DNA of 11,606 nucleotides from Actinomycetota bacterium (GTDB lineage Bacteria > Actinomycetota > Thermoleophilia > Miltoncostaeales > Miltoncostaeaceae). The translations under genes were made by a program, and so were the position numbers. The DNA is taken from contig SXZC01000222.1 of the NCBI GenBank assembly GCA_005788075.1, forward strand, positions 1 through 11,606. The letters run 5' to 3'. The notes under the pieces were generated by a model. The model had not been told where the DNA came from and did no database searches. It saw only the letters and a list, made by a program, of their open reading frames with translations. Numbering within the stretch: position 1 is the stretch's first letter; each line of letters begins with the position of its first letter. Of the stretch, positions 1-7,397 are shown piece after piece.

Positions 1-41
1 ATCTGCGCGACCGCCGATCCAAGTGCCTCGCTCTTGTCCAC
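1..41 (-). CDS. recA: RecA recombinase, N-terminal 13 codons only (runs off the window)
   Basis: Reading leftwards from a GTG at 41, the frame gives V/M-DKSEALGSAVAQ and then an incomplete Ile codon. This fits the first helix of RecA (families typically begin DK.KALE.AL.QIEKQFGKG). A purine-rich ribosome site, GAGGGGGAG, sits just upstream (52-44), and no other in-frame ATG or GTG is seen as far back as about position 80. RecA is the cytoplasmic ATP-dependent strand-exchange protein and the co-protease that triggers LexA self-cleavage. Two context clues support the call: cinA lies directly upstream, as in many Gram-positive genomes, and a LexA box overlaps a good promoter in the 182-bp gap. 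Only 13 residues are visible, so neither the Walker motif nor intactness can be judged. Confidence 0.8.
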   Translation of the reverse strand, partial: MDKSEALGSAVAQ

Positions 42-73
42 GTCTCCCCCTCGTATCCCTTGCGTCAGGGCGG

Positions 74-102
74 ATTCTAGGTGGCCGCCCGGCGATGTGG
101 AA
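74..102 (-). promoter_or_regulatory. recA promoter (-35 TTCCAC, -10 TAGAAT, 17-bp spacer)
   Basis: On the minus strand TTCCAC (102-97) and TAGAAT (79-74) are separated by exactly 17 bp, as expected for a housekeeping sigma factor. Transcription would start near 67, leaving a leader of about 25 nt with the ribosome site before the recA GTG at 41. The -35 hexamer overlaps the LexA box, so repressor binding would block RNA polymerase. Assigned by eye; the -10 and spacing are good, the -35 only moderate. Confidence 0.6.
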
Positions 103-112
103 CATATGTTCG
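99..112 (-). promoter_or_regulatory. LexA/SOS box controlling recA
   Basis: The minus strand reads CGAACATATGTTCC. The inner 12 bases, GAACATATGTTC, are a perfect palindrome. All 14 positions satisfy the Gram-positive LexA (DinR) consensus CGAACRNRYGTTYC, which is also the type used by Actinomycetota. It overlaps the -35 element of the recA promoter and lies 58 bp before the recA start codon. This implies SOS-inducible recA with its own promoter, whatever read-through comes from cinA. Confidence 0.85.
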
Positions 113-223
113 CACTTCGTCCGGACGTTCCTTCCCGGGGGAACCTATTCGCCTCATGCACCCACGCGGGTCACGCCGGTGGAAGGTGTCGCGCGGGCGC
201 GTCACGGGGTCCACGCGAGGGGA

Positions 224-1459
224 TCAGGCCTGCAGGGCGCTCCTCAGCAGGTGAAGCGCGATGGTGGACGACCGCATGCGGATGCGCTCGCGATCGCCGT
301 GCAGGCGGAGCTCGCGCACCTCCACCTGATCGGGACCCCCGACGGCCACGTAGACCAGCCCCACCGGCTTTTCTGCCGTGCCGCCACCCGGCCCCGCGAC
401 ACCCGTGACGGCGATCGACCAGTCGCAGCCCAGGCGCTCCCTCGCGCCGCCGGCCATCCCCTCGGCCACCTCGGCGGACACGGCACCGAAGCGCGCGATC
501 ATCGAAGCCGGCACGCCGAGGGCGCTCTCCTTCACGGCGTTCGAGTACGACACCACTCCCCCGGCGTACCAGCCGCTCGATCCGGGAACCGCCGTGATTC
601 GTGCACCGATCAGCCCGCCGGTGCACGACTCGGCGGTGCCGAGCATCTCGCCGCGCTCCGCCAGCAGCGCGCCGATCACCTGCTCCACGGTCGAGCCGTC
701 GCGCGAGAAGATCGCTCCAGGGAACTCCCGCTCGAGGAAGGCCACGAACTCGTCAGCCGTGGCGCCGGGCGGACGCACGGTCACCTCGAGCTCAGCGGGG
801 CGTGCGCACACGCCCACGACCAGCCCGTCGGCCTCCGGGTCCGCGCGGTCGATGGCCTGCATGAACTCCGACTCGACAACGTTCGCCAGGCGCAACTCGA
901 GGGGGGCGGCGGATGGATCTGCGTCCAGCACCGCCGCCACCTCCGGCACCTCGCGGGCGGCGTCCCACGATGCCGCGCATTCCCACGGCGGGCCGGGCAG
1001 CACCACCAGCACGGCGTCGCCGGCGCGCAGCACGGCTCCCGGGGCCGTGCCGGGAGGGGGCAGCGCGACCGCCCCGGCGGGAAGGATGGCCTGCTTGCGG
1101 GCGCCCTGCTCGCGGATCTCTTCCGATGCCCGCGCCGGCACCGTGGCGATGGCCGCGCGCACCATCTCGAGGGCGCGTTCATCGAGGCGCAGCGGCACTC
1201 CCGCCGCCAGCGCCACGGCCTCCATCGTGCGATCGTCGTGGGTGGGGCCCAGGCCCCCGGTGGTCACCACCAGGTCGGCTCCCGACTGCAGCGCCTGCGC
1301 AACCACCGACTCGATCTCCTCGAGCCCGTCCCCCACCACCGTGATGCGATCCACCGACACGCCCGCGGCCGCGAGGGAGGCCGCCACGAACGCCCCGTTT
1401 TCATCCCTCACGCGCCCCTCCAGCACCTCCGTGCCGGTCACCACGAGCGCGGCGCGCAC
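224..1459 (-). CDS. cinA: CinA-like protein: MoCF/COG1058 domain plus nicotinamide-nucleotide amidase (PncC) domain
   Basis: This 411-residue protein has the full two-domain CinA layout. Residues 1 to about 170 form the molybdopterin-binding-like (COG1058) domain, with GTEVLEGRV near the start and TTGGLGPTHDD at 66-76. Residues about 255-411 form the CinA C-terminal domain, with AESCTGG (276-282), SYSN (304-307), GVAGPGGGT (353-361) and KPVGLVY (364-370). In characterised members the C-terminal domain deamidates nicotinamide mononucleotide to nicotinate mononucleotide in pyridine-nucleotide salvage, and the N-terminal domain acts as an ADP-ribose pyrophosphatase. The competence link of the name is historical. 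The GTG start follows the RodZ-like stop after 3 nt, so expression probably depends on the upstream gene; no strong ribosome site is seen. The upstream TAG is in the same frame. Length is normal for the family and nothing is missing. Confidence 0.93.
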   Translation of the reverse strand: MRAALVVTGTEVLEGRVRDENGAFVAASLAAAGVSVDRITVVGDGLEEIESVVAQALQSGADLVVTTGGLGPTHDDRTMEAVALAAGVPLRLDERALEMVRAAIATVPARASEEIREQGARKQAILPAGAVALPPPGTAPGAVLRAGDAVLVVLPGPPWECAASWDAAREVPEVAAVLDADPSAAPLELRLANVVESEFMQAIDRADPEADGLVVGVCARPAELEVTVRPPGATADEFVAFLEREFPGAIFSRDGSTVEQVIGALLAERGEMLGTAESCTGGLIGARITAVPGSSGWYAGGVVSYSNAVKESALGVPASMIARFGAVSAEVAEGMAGGARERLGCDWSIAVTGVAGPGGGTAEKPVGLVYVAVGGPDQVEVRELRLHGDRERIRMRSSTIALHLLRSALQA

Positions 1460-1462
1460 CGC

Positions 1463-2179
1463 CTAGCCCGCCGGGAGGCGCTCGGCGCCGGCCTGGGTGA
1501 TGAGGAACGTCCCGGTGCCGCCCTCGATCGCCAGCGGCTCGGCGTTGACCGTCACCGACATCGCGTCGGGCTTGCCGATGCGCACCCAGGCCGCCTCGGG
1601 GAACGAGAACGCCCTGGTGGCACCGGGCACCAGCACTCCGCTGTAGAGGGTGGCGCCGGCATCGGAGCCGTTCCTCACCTCGAGGTAGCTGCCACGATTA
1701 CCCCGGCCCGTGAACGTGATGTCCACGGCCTGCGATGCGGTGGACGTGCGCGTGGTGGTCGTGGGCGCGCCGGGCACCGGCTCCGAGGGCGCTGAGCCGT
1801 GCTCGCCCCCGATGCCCAGCCACGCGAGCAGCGCGATGCCCGTGACCCCGCCGATCGCGAGCCAGAGCAGCTGCGCCTCCCTCCTGCGCGGGCGGTTCTC
1901 CGCGCGTCGGCGGGCGCGCTTGGCCTCCTCCACCGACTGGCCGATGTCGCCGAATCGCGAGTCGTACTCGTCGATCACCAGCTGCGGGTCGATCTCGAGG
2001 TAGGTCGAGTAGGCACGCAGGAATCCGCGCACGTAGGAGGGGTCGGGGAGCAGGTCGAACTGCTCGTCCTCCATCGCCTTCAGGTACCGGGTGCGGATGC
2101 GCGTCCCGGCCTCCGCCGTGGGGTAGTCGATGCCGCGCCGGACGCGGGCCTCGCGAAGGCTGTTGCCGATCTCGAACAG
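1463..2179 (-). CDS. RodZ-like membrane protein: HTH_25, one TM helix, DUF4115-type C-terminal domain
   Basis: The frame encodes an N-terminal helix-turn-helix of the RodZ/HTH_25 type. It runs from MFEIGNSLREARVRRGID through TRIRTRYLKAMEDEQFD, LPDPSYVRGFLRAYSTYL and DEYDSRFG. A basic stretch (RRRAENRPRRR) follows, then one membrane helix (about residues 103-123), a Thr/Pro-rich linker and a beta-rich C-terminal domain (about 150-235). This is RodZ topology: cytoplasmic HTH, outer C-terminus. RodZ couples MreB to the elongation machinery in rods; here the role is inferred. The first ATG in frame is at 2074, but starting there would delete half the HTH. A TGA at 2194-2192 blocks extension, and the only plausible codon between is CTG at 2179, which gives the family-like N-terminus and 238 residues. 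No strong ribosome site precedes it. The gene sits between ftsK and cinA, as ymfM does in Bacillus, but pgsA is absent. Confidence 0.8.
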   Translation of the reverse strand: MFEIGNSLREARVRRGIDYPTAEAGTRIRTRYLKAMEDEQFDLLPDPSYVRGFLRAYSTYLEIDPQLVIDEYDSRFGDIGQSVEEAKRARRRAENRPRRREAQLLWLAIGGVTGIALLAWLGIGGEHGSAPSEPVPGAPTTTTRTSTASQAVDITFTGRGNRGSYLEVRNGSDAGATLYSGVLVPGATRAFSFPEAAWVRIGKPDAMSVTVNAEPLAIEGGTGTFLITQAGAERLPAG

Positions 2180-2191
2180 GGCGCGAAGGTA
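2180..2191 (-). promoter_or_regulatory. Possible -10 element giving a leaderless rodZ-like mRNA
   Basis: On the minus strand TACCTT (2191-2186) fits the TAnnnT pattern of actinobacterial -10 boxes and is followed by six bases and then the proposed CTG start. The spacing is the same as at dapA. There is no convincing -35 at 17-18 bp, although TTCCAC occurs 23 bp upstream. Weak on its own; recorded because it would explain the absence of a ribosome site. Confidence 0.25.
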
Positions 2192-2251
2192 TCACCGCGA
2201 GCGCCCCCGACGCGGTGGAAAACCGGAACGCCCGCGAGACAGCCGTTGCGG

Positions 2252-4762
2252 CTATTCGTCCCCTGAAACGTCGGAATCCACGGCGGCGATGCCCAGCACG
2301 CGGGGGATGTCCGCCTCGCCGATCAGCACCGTGCGCGGCTTGGATCCCTCGTGCCCGGAGATCACCCCGAGGCGCTCGAGGGAGTCCACCAGGCGCCCGG
2401 CACGGGCGTAGCCCACCCCGAGCCGCCGCTGCAGCAGCGACACCGACGCCGTGCCCTGCTGCACCACGGTCTCCACGGCCTTGCGGATCATCTCGTCGCC
2501 ACCGGCATCCACCTCGGGCTCCTCGACCTCCGGGCGCTCCATGAGGTCCTCCCGGATCTCCGGGCGGCCCTGGCGGCGCCAGTGGTCGGTGATCGCGAGG
2601 ATCTCCTCCTCCGATACGTAGGCGCCCTGCAGGCGCTGCAGGCGAGACGATCCCACCGGCCGGAACAGCATGTCGCCGTTGCCGAGCAGGCTCTCGGCGC
2701 CGCCGGAGTCAAGCACCACCCGGGAATCGACCTGGGACGACACCGCGAACGCGATGCGCGAGGGAACGTTGGCCTTGATCATGCCGGTGATCACAGCCAC
2801 GGACGGACGCTGGGTGGCGAGGAGCAGGTGGATGCCCACCGCGCGCGCCTTCTGCGCGATGCGGATGATGGCGTCCTCCACCTCGCCCGGCGCCACCATC
2901 ATGAGGTCGGCGAGCTCATCGATGACCACGAGGATCGACGGCACCTCGCTCAGGCCCTGCTCGCGCCGGATGGCGTTCCAGTCCTTCAGGTTGCGCGCAC
3001 GGGCGGCGCCCATGATCTCGTAGCGCGACTCCATCTCGCGCACGATGTTCGCCAGCACTGCCGTGGCGTTCTTCATGTTCGTCACGACGGGCGTGAGAAG
3101 GTGCGGGATCCCCTCGTAGTGGTTCAGCTCCACCTTCTTGGGGTCCACCATCACGAGCCGCAACTGGTCGGGCGTGGCCCGCAGCAGGATCGACGCCAGG
3201 AGGGCGTTCACGCACACGCTCTTTCCGGTGCCGGTGGAGCCGGCGATGAGCAGATGCGGCATGCGGGCGATGTCGAGGTACACGGCCTTGCCGCCGATGT
3301 CGAGCCCGAGCCATGCGGCCAGGGCGCCGGTGTCATCGGGGAAGTCCCGCCAGACGTCCCCGAGGGTGACCATGCTGGCGTCCGGGTTCGGCACCTCCAC
3401 GCCCACCGCCTGCTTGCCGGGGATCGGCGCCAGGATGCGCAGTTCGTCGGTGGCGGCGAGGGCGTAGGCGAGGTCGTCGCGCAGGTTCGAGACCTTCGAC
3501 ACCTTGGTGCCCGGTGCGAGCCGCAACTCGTAGCGGGTCACGCGCGGCCCGGACACGGCGTTCACCATCTCGGCCTCCACGCCGAACTCCGCGAGGGCCT
3601 CCACGAGGCGGCGGGATGTCTCGCGCACCTGGCCGGCCGGCATCTTCGACACTCCCGCGGACTTCTGGAGCGACTTCTTGGGCGGGCGCTTCCAGCCACC
3701 GCGCGGCGAGGTGCCCGGCGCCCCGTGGATGTCCTCGTCGGGCGCCACAACCGCGGGCGCCGGCTCGGCGCGCGGGTCATCCGCATCATCGTGCTCATCC
3801 GCCCTGGGCAGCTCCACCGGCGTGAACGGATCATCGTCGGCGTCCGGCACGTCAGCCGCGTCGCCGTCGATCGGATCGTGGAACACGTCATGGGCCTCGT
3901 CGGCGCCGAAGGGCATCGGGGCGTCGTCGTCCTCGGGGATCCCCGTACCCGCCAGCGCCGGGCTCGGCGGCATGGCGTCATCACCGGCAAAGAGGTCCGG
4001 GTAGCGATCCGCGCCGTCGACGGGGTGCTCGTCATGCTCGCGCTGCGTGGTGGGAGCGGCGACGGTGCGCGCGATGGCCCGGGCCTCCTCACCGGCGCGC
4101 CTGCTGCCCCGCACGGCGGTCCCGGTGGCGGTGGCCACGCCGCGGCCAACGGCGGCGCCGGCGGTGGCGACGCCGCGCCCGGATCCACGCAGGGCCTCCC
4201 CCAGCGATGCGCCGCTCATCAGCACCATGCCCGCGGCGATGCCCAGCACCGTGAGGATGTTCGCCCCCACCGCGCCGATGGTGCTGTCCGTGGCCCACCA
4301 GAGGCCCGCCCCGATCACGCCACCGGTCGCCTGCATCTCGGTCATGTCGAACCAGCCCTGCGCGGTGTCCATGCCGGCGCCGAACAGGCCCGAGGCCAGG
4401 CCCAGCACGATGGCCAGGCCCACGATGCCGGCACCGATGCGGAAGGGGCGGGCGTCAAACACGGGGATGCGCACGATCATGTGCACCCCGATGGCGATCA
4501 TCACCAGGGGTGCGAGCCCCACGCCGCGCCCAACGAACACGCGGATGAACTCCTCGAGGTACTGGCCCACCGCGCCGCCCCCGATCGAGGCGAACACCAC
4601 CGCGCCGAGGAACACCCCGAGCGCGATCAGCCCGAGGCCGGCGATCTCGCGGTAGCCGCTCCCACGACCGCGGCCGGCGGGCTTGCGCGGCGCGGACTTG
4701 CGGGTGGTCGACCCCTTGCGGGCGGAGGTCTTCGTGCGGGCCTTCGAAGCGGTCGCGGGCAT
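2252..4762 (-). CDS. ftsK: FtsK/SpoIIIE DNA translocase
   Basis: This is a hexameric ATP-driven DNA pump that clears chromosome ends from the division septum. The protein of 836 residues has a Lys/Arg/Ser-rich start (1-38), about four membrane helices (about 42-185), and a low-complexity Ala/Gly then strongly acidic Asp/Pro-rich linker (about 190-355). The alpha/beta motor domains follow (about 375-740), with Walker A AGSTGTGKS (507-515) and Walker B ILVVIDELAD (610-619), plus conserved VDPKKVELNHYEGIPHLL and LATQRPSV. It ends with a winged-helix gamma domain (about 755-815, LLQRRLGVGYARAGRLVD ... GVISGHEGSKPR) that reads KOPS-like polar sequences. I chose ATG at 4762 because AAGG lies 6 nt upstream; a TTG two codons earlier would leave no room for a ribosome site. 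The gap to rnj is 37 bp. The linker is short compared with E. coli FtsK and similar to other Actinomycetota and Bacillus forms. Confidence 0.96.
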   Translation of the reverse strand: MPATASKARTKTSARKGSTTRKSAPRKPAGRGRGSGYREIAGLGLIALGVFLGAVVFASIGGGAVGQYLEEFIRVFVGRGVGLAPLVMIAIGVHMIVRIPVFDARPFRIGAGIVGLAIVLGLASGLFGAGMDTAQGWFDMTEMQATGGVIGAGLWWATDSTIGAVGANILTVLGIAAGMVLMSGASLGEALRGSGRGVATAGAAVGRGVATATGTAVRGSRRAGEEARAIARTVAAPTTQREHDEHPVDGADRYPDLFAGDDAMPPSPALAGTGIPEDDDAPMPFGADEAHDVFHDPIDGDAADVPDADDDPFTPVELPRADEHDDADDPRAEPAPAVVAPDEDIHGAPGTSPRGGWKRPPKKSLQKSAGVSKMPAGQVRETSRRLVEALAEFGVEAEMVNAVSGPRVTRYELRLAPGTKVSKVSNLRDDLAYALAATDELRILAPIPGKQAVGVEVPNPDASMVTLGDVWRDFPDDTGALAAWLGLDIGGKAVYLDIARMPHLLIAGSTGTGKSVCVNALLASILLRATPDQLRLVMVDPKKVELNHYEGIPHLLTPVVTNMKNATAVLANIVREMESRYEIMGAARARNLKDWNAIRREQGLSEVPSILVVIDELADLMMVAPGEVEDAIIRIAQKARAVGIHLLLATQRPSVAVITGMIKANVPSRIAFAVSSQVDSRVVLDSGGAESLLGNGDMLFRPVGSSRLQRLQGAYVSEEEILAITDHWRRQGRPEIREDLMERPEVEEPEVDAGGDEMIRKAVETVVQQGTASVSLLQRRLGVGYARAGRLVDSLERLGVISGHEGSKPRTVLIGEADIPRVLGIAAVDSDVSGDE

Positions 4763-4776
4763 ACGCAACCTTGTTG

Positions 4777-4792
4777 GCCCCGCACGCGGGAC
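4777..4792 (-). other. Small GC hairpin between rnj and ftsK
   Basis: The minus-strand RNA reads GUCCCG-CGUG-CGGGGC, a six-pair stem (one U-G pair) with a four-base loop, in the 37-bp gap after the rnj stop. No U-run follows, so it is not a classical terminator. It could be an mRNA processing or attenuation element, or chance in GC-rich DNA. Confidence 0.25.
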
Positions 4793-4799
4793 TTCCTGC

Positions 4800-6476
4800 C
4801 TAGACCTCCACCACCACGGGCAGGATCACCGGTCGCTGGCGCAGCTTCCGGTTGATCAACGCGGCCACGGCGTCGTGGAGCTGCTTCTTGAGCACGTCCA
4901 CCTCGTGCACGCGCTCCTCGGATGACTCGGCGATGCTCGCCGCCACGGCCTCGCGGATGGCGTCGATGAGGGCCTCGTCCTCGGCGCCGCCGAAGCCGCG
5001 GGTCACGATGTCGGGAGTGCCGTCGATGGTGCCGTCATGGGTGTCCACCTGCACCACGATGAGCACCAGGCCGTCCTCGGACATGTGCCGCCGGTCGCGC
5101 AGCACCCCCTCGCCCACGTCGCTCACGCCGTAGGAGTCGACGTAGGTGATGCCGGACGGCACCCGGTCGGCCAGCTCCGCGCCGTCGGCGGAGACCTCCA
5201 GCACGTCGCCGTTCTCGAGGATGAACGTGCGCTCGGGAATGCCCAGGCGGTTCGCGAGGTCGGCATGCGCCATCTGGTGGCGGGCCTCGCCATGCACCGG
5301 CAGGAAGAAGCGGGGTCGCACGAGCTGCAGCATCCAGGCCAGCTCGTCGCGCACGCCATGGCCCGAGGCGTGGATCTCCGGGCGATCATCCGGGGTGACC
5401 ACGCGCGCGCCCGATGCCACGAGGCGGTTGATGGTCTCGTCGATGGCCAGCTCGTTGCCGGGGATGCGCCGCGAGCTGTAGACGATCGTGTCGCCCTTCT
5501 TGATGGTCACCCGGGGGTGCACATGGTTCGCCATGCGGCGCAGCGCCGACATGGGCTCGCCCTGGCTCCCGGTGGTGAGGATCACCAGCTCGTCGTCCGG
5601 CACCGAGTCGATGTCCTTGTCGGCCACCATCACCCCGTCGGGCACGTCCAGGTAGCCGAGGTTGCGGGCCACGTTCACGTTGCGCACCATCGAGCGGCCC
5701 ACCACGGCCACCATGCGCCCGTCGCGATACGCGGCGTCGACCACCTGCTGCATGCGGTCGATCTGCGACGAGAACGTCGTCACGATCACGCGGCCCGGGG
5801 CGGTGGCGAACAGGCTCGCGAGGGCCGGGCCCACGCTCTCCTCCGACCTCTTCCCCGATACCGGCACCTCTGCATTGGTGGAGTCGCCGAGCATCACCAG
5901 CACCCCGCGGTCACCGAGTCGCGCGAGTCCGGGGATGTCGCTGCGCTTCGAGGGCCCGCCGATGGGCAGGTGGTCGAACTTGAAGTCGCCGGTGTGGAGG
6001 AGCGTGCCCGCCGGGCAGCTGAGCGCCACGGCCACGCAGTCGGGTATCGAGTGGGTCACGCGCAGGAACTCGGCCTCGAATGGCCCGACCTTCCGGGGTG
6101 GGTCGCCTGCCGCGATCTCCACCATCTCGGCCTCGCCGAGCAGGCGGTGCTCGTCGAGCTTCCCGCGCACCAGCGCCAGCGTGAAGCGCGTGCCGAGGAT
6201 CGGCACGGGGCCCACCTCACGGATGAACCAGGGCACGGCGCCGATGTGGTCCTCGTGCCCGTGGGTGAGGATCAGGGCGTCGATGCGCGAGGCATTGTCC
6301 GCCAGGTACGTCATGTCGGGGAGCACGAGGTCCACGCCCATCTGCTCGGGACCGGGGAACGTCACTCCGGAGTCGATCACCACGATGCGGCCGTCGTACT
6401 CGACGACGTACATGTTCTTGCCGATCTCCCCCACGCCGCCGAGGGGGATGATGCGAAGCGCCGATGAGTCGGTCAT
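4800..6476 (-). CDS. rnj: Ribonuclease J
   Basis: RNase J is a cytoplasmic metallo-beta-lactamase/beta-CASP ribonuclease with endonuclease and 5'-to-3' exonuclease activity, central to mRNA decay and rRNA maturation in bacteria without a classical RNase E degradosome. The 558 residues match the usual length. Metal-binding motifs are all visible: HGHEDH (72-77), H142 in RVTHSIPD, D164 in HTGDFKFDH, and the beta-CASP part with GDSTNAE (197-203), TTGSQGEPMS (301-310), HASGHG (369-374) and LPVHGE (392-397). A C-terminal domain (about 450-558) ends in the family's KLRQRPVILPVVVEV. The ATG overlaps the dapA stop (ATGA, 6476-6473), indicating translational coupling; no strong ribosome site of its own is seen. 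The dapA-RNase J pair is conserved in Bacillus and Streptomyces. Confidence 0.96.
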   Translation of the reverse strand: MTDSSALRIIPLGGVGEIGKNMYVVEYDGRIVVIDSGVTFPGPEQMGVDLVLPDMTYLADNASRIDALILTHGHEDHIGAVPWFIREVGPVPILGTRFTLALVRGKLDEHRLLGEAEMVEIAAGDPPRKVGPFEAEFLRVTHSIPDCVAVALSCPAGTLLHTGDFKFDHLPIGGPSKRSDIPGLARLGDRGVLVMLGDSTNAEVPVSGKRSEESVGPALASLFATAPGRVIVTTFSSQIDRMQQVVDAAYRDGRMVAVVGRSMVRNVNVARNLGYLDVPDGVMVADKDIDSVPDDELVILTTGSQGEPMSALRRMANHVHPRVTIKKGDTIVYSSRRIPGNELAIDETINRLVASGARVVTPDDRPEIHASGHGVRDELAWMLQLVRPRFFLPVHGEARHQMAHADLANRLGIPERTFILENGDVLEVSADGAELADRVPSGITYVDSYGVSDVGEGVLRDRRHMSEDGLVLIVVQVDTHDGTIDGTPDIVTRGFGGAEDEALIDAIREAVAASIAESSEERVHEVDVLKKQLHDAVAALINRKLRQRPVILPVVVEV

Positions 6477-7348
6477 GCGGCCGCGATGCCGTGCGCGGAG
6501 AGCACCGCGCCCAGCCGATCGCGCTCGTCTTCGCTGGCCTGCACGAGCGGCAGGCGCAGGACATCCGTGGGAATCATTCCGAGCATCTGCAGTGCCGCCT
6601 TGATCAGGATTGGGTTGGTCACCTCGAACAGGCCCGTCCAGAGCCCGGCGAGCGAGGCGTCGATGGCGCGCGCGGCGTCAACGTCGCCCGCGGCGGCCAG
6701 CGCCACCATCTGCTGCATGCGGTCGCCCACCAGGTGAGAGGCCACGGAGATCACGCCGGTGCCGCCCATCTCGAGCACCGGCATGAGCATGTCATCGTTC
6801 CCGGCGTAGATCGCCAGGTCGCACGCCTCCATGATGGCGGAGAGCTGCCCGAGGTCCTCGTTCGCCTGCTTGAGCGCGACGACGCCGGGGATGGCGGCGA
6901 GCTCCACGATCAGCTCGGGTGGCATGTTGAGAGCGGTGCGACCGGGGATGTTGTAGAGCACCACCGGAACGCCCACCTCGGCGATCGCCGCCACGTGGGC
7001 CACGATGCCCCGGGCGGGCGGCTTGGTGTAGTAGGGCGTCACCACCAGCACCGCGTCGGCCCCGCTCTCCCGGGCGGCGTGGGTGAGGTGCACCGAGTGG
7101 GCCGTGTCGTTGCTGCCCGTGCCGGCCACCATCGTGCCCGTGCCGCGGGTCTCCTCGCGGGTGGCCTCGAACAGCGCGATGCGCTCGACGTCGCTGAGGG
7201 TGGACGCCTCGCCCGTGGTGCCGGCCACGACGATGCCGTCCGACCCGCTCGCGAGGAGTCGCTGGACCAGCGCGCGGTAGGCGGCCTCGTCTACCTCCCC
7301 CGACGCATCGAAGGGAGTGACGGCCGCTGTGAGGACGGCTCCGAGCAC
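6473..7348 (-). CDS. dapA: 4-hydroxy-tetrahydrodipicolinate synthase
   Basis: DapA condenses pyruvate with aspartate semialdehyde, the first committed step of diaminopimelate and lysine synthesis, in the cytoplasm. The 291-residue TIM barrel has the full active site: GTTGE (43-47, Thr44/Thr45), TPYY (104-107), LYNIPGRT (131-138, Tyr132 and Arg137) and the Schiff-base Lys160 in ALKQAN. I chose GTG at 7348 because the protein then begins VLGAVLTAAVTPF, the usual DapA start. An open frame runs up to 7543, but that part overlaps the end of the FAD oxidoreductase and looks like a shadow. There is no ribosome site before this GTG. Instead a TATGCT hexamer lies six bases upstream, suggesting a leaderless transcript. 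The end overlaps rnj by 4 nt. dapB is in the same cluster but separated by two unrelated genes. Confidence 0.95.
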   Translation of the reverse strand: MLGAVLTAAVTPFDASGEVDEAAYRALVQRLLASGSDGIVVAGTTGEASTLSDVERIALFEATREETRGTGTMVAGTGSNDTAHSVHLTHAARESGADAVLVVTPYYTKPPARGIVAHVAAIAEVGVPVVLYNIPGRTALNMPPELIVELAAIPGVVALKQANEDLGQLSAIMEACDLAIYAGNDDMLMPVLEMGGTGVISVASHLVGDRMQQMVALAAAGDVDAARAIDASLAGLWTGLFEVTNPILIKAALQMLGMIPTDVLRLPLVQASEDERDRLGAVLSAHGIAAA

Positions 7349-7360
7349 CGCGGCAGCATA
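7349..7360 (-). promoter_or_regulatory. Candidate leaderless promoter -10 (TATGCT) for dapA-rnj-ftsK
   Basis: The minus strand has TATGCT (7360-7355), six bases, then the dapA GTG at 7348. A sigma-70-type -10 with a six-base discriminator would start transcription at or next to the G of the start codon. Leaderless mRNAs of this form are common in Actinomycetota, and this would explain why dapA lacks a Shine-Dalgarno. No -35 hexamer is seen; that position is occupied by the palindromic repeats. Confidence 0.5.
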
Positions 7361-7363
7361 GCC

Positions 7364-7397
7364 GGAGGTGACTGTCACCGGGAGGTGACTGTCACCG
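7364..7397 (+). repeat. Two tandem 17-bp repeats, each a perfect palindrome: candidate double operator upstream of dapA
   Basis: The plus strand carries two exact copies in tandem (7364-7380 and 7381-7397). Each contains GGTGACTGTCACC, a 6+1+6 perfect inverted repeat (7367-7379 and 7384-7396). An extra half-site, GTCACC, follows at 7400-7405. The array fills most of the 61-bp gap between the FAD oxidoreductase stop and dapA. It covers roughly -16 to -49 relative to a transcript starting at the dapA GTG, the usual place for an activator or repressor site. I do not recognise the motif as belonging to a specific regulator. A terminator is less likely, since no U-run follows. Confidence 0.75.

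Noticed and set aside
131..223. Rho-independent terminator after cinA
   Set aside because: Only short imperfect GC hairpins (about 5-bp stems) are present and no run of T follows on the minus strand.
4763..4768. TTG start for ftsK at 4768
   Set aside because: The AAGG ribosome site abuts this TTG, whereas it is ideally spaced (6 nt) from the ATG at 4762.
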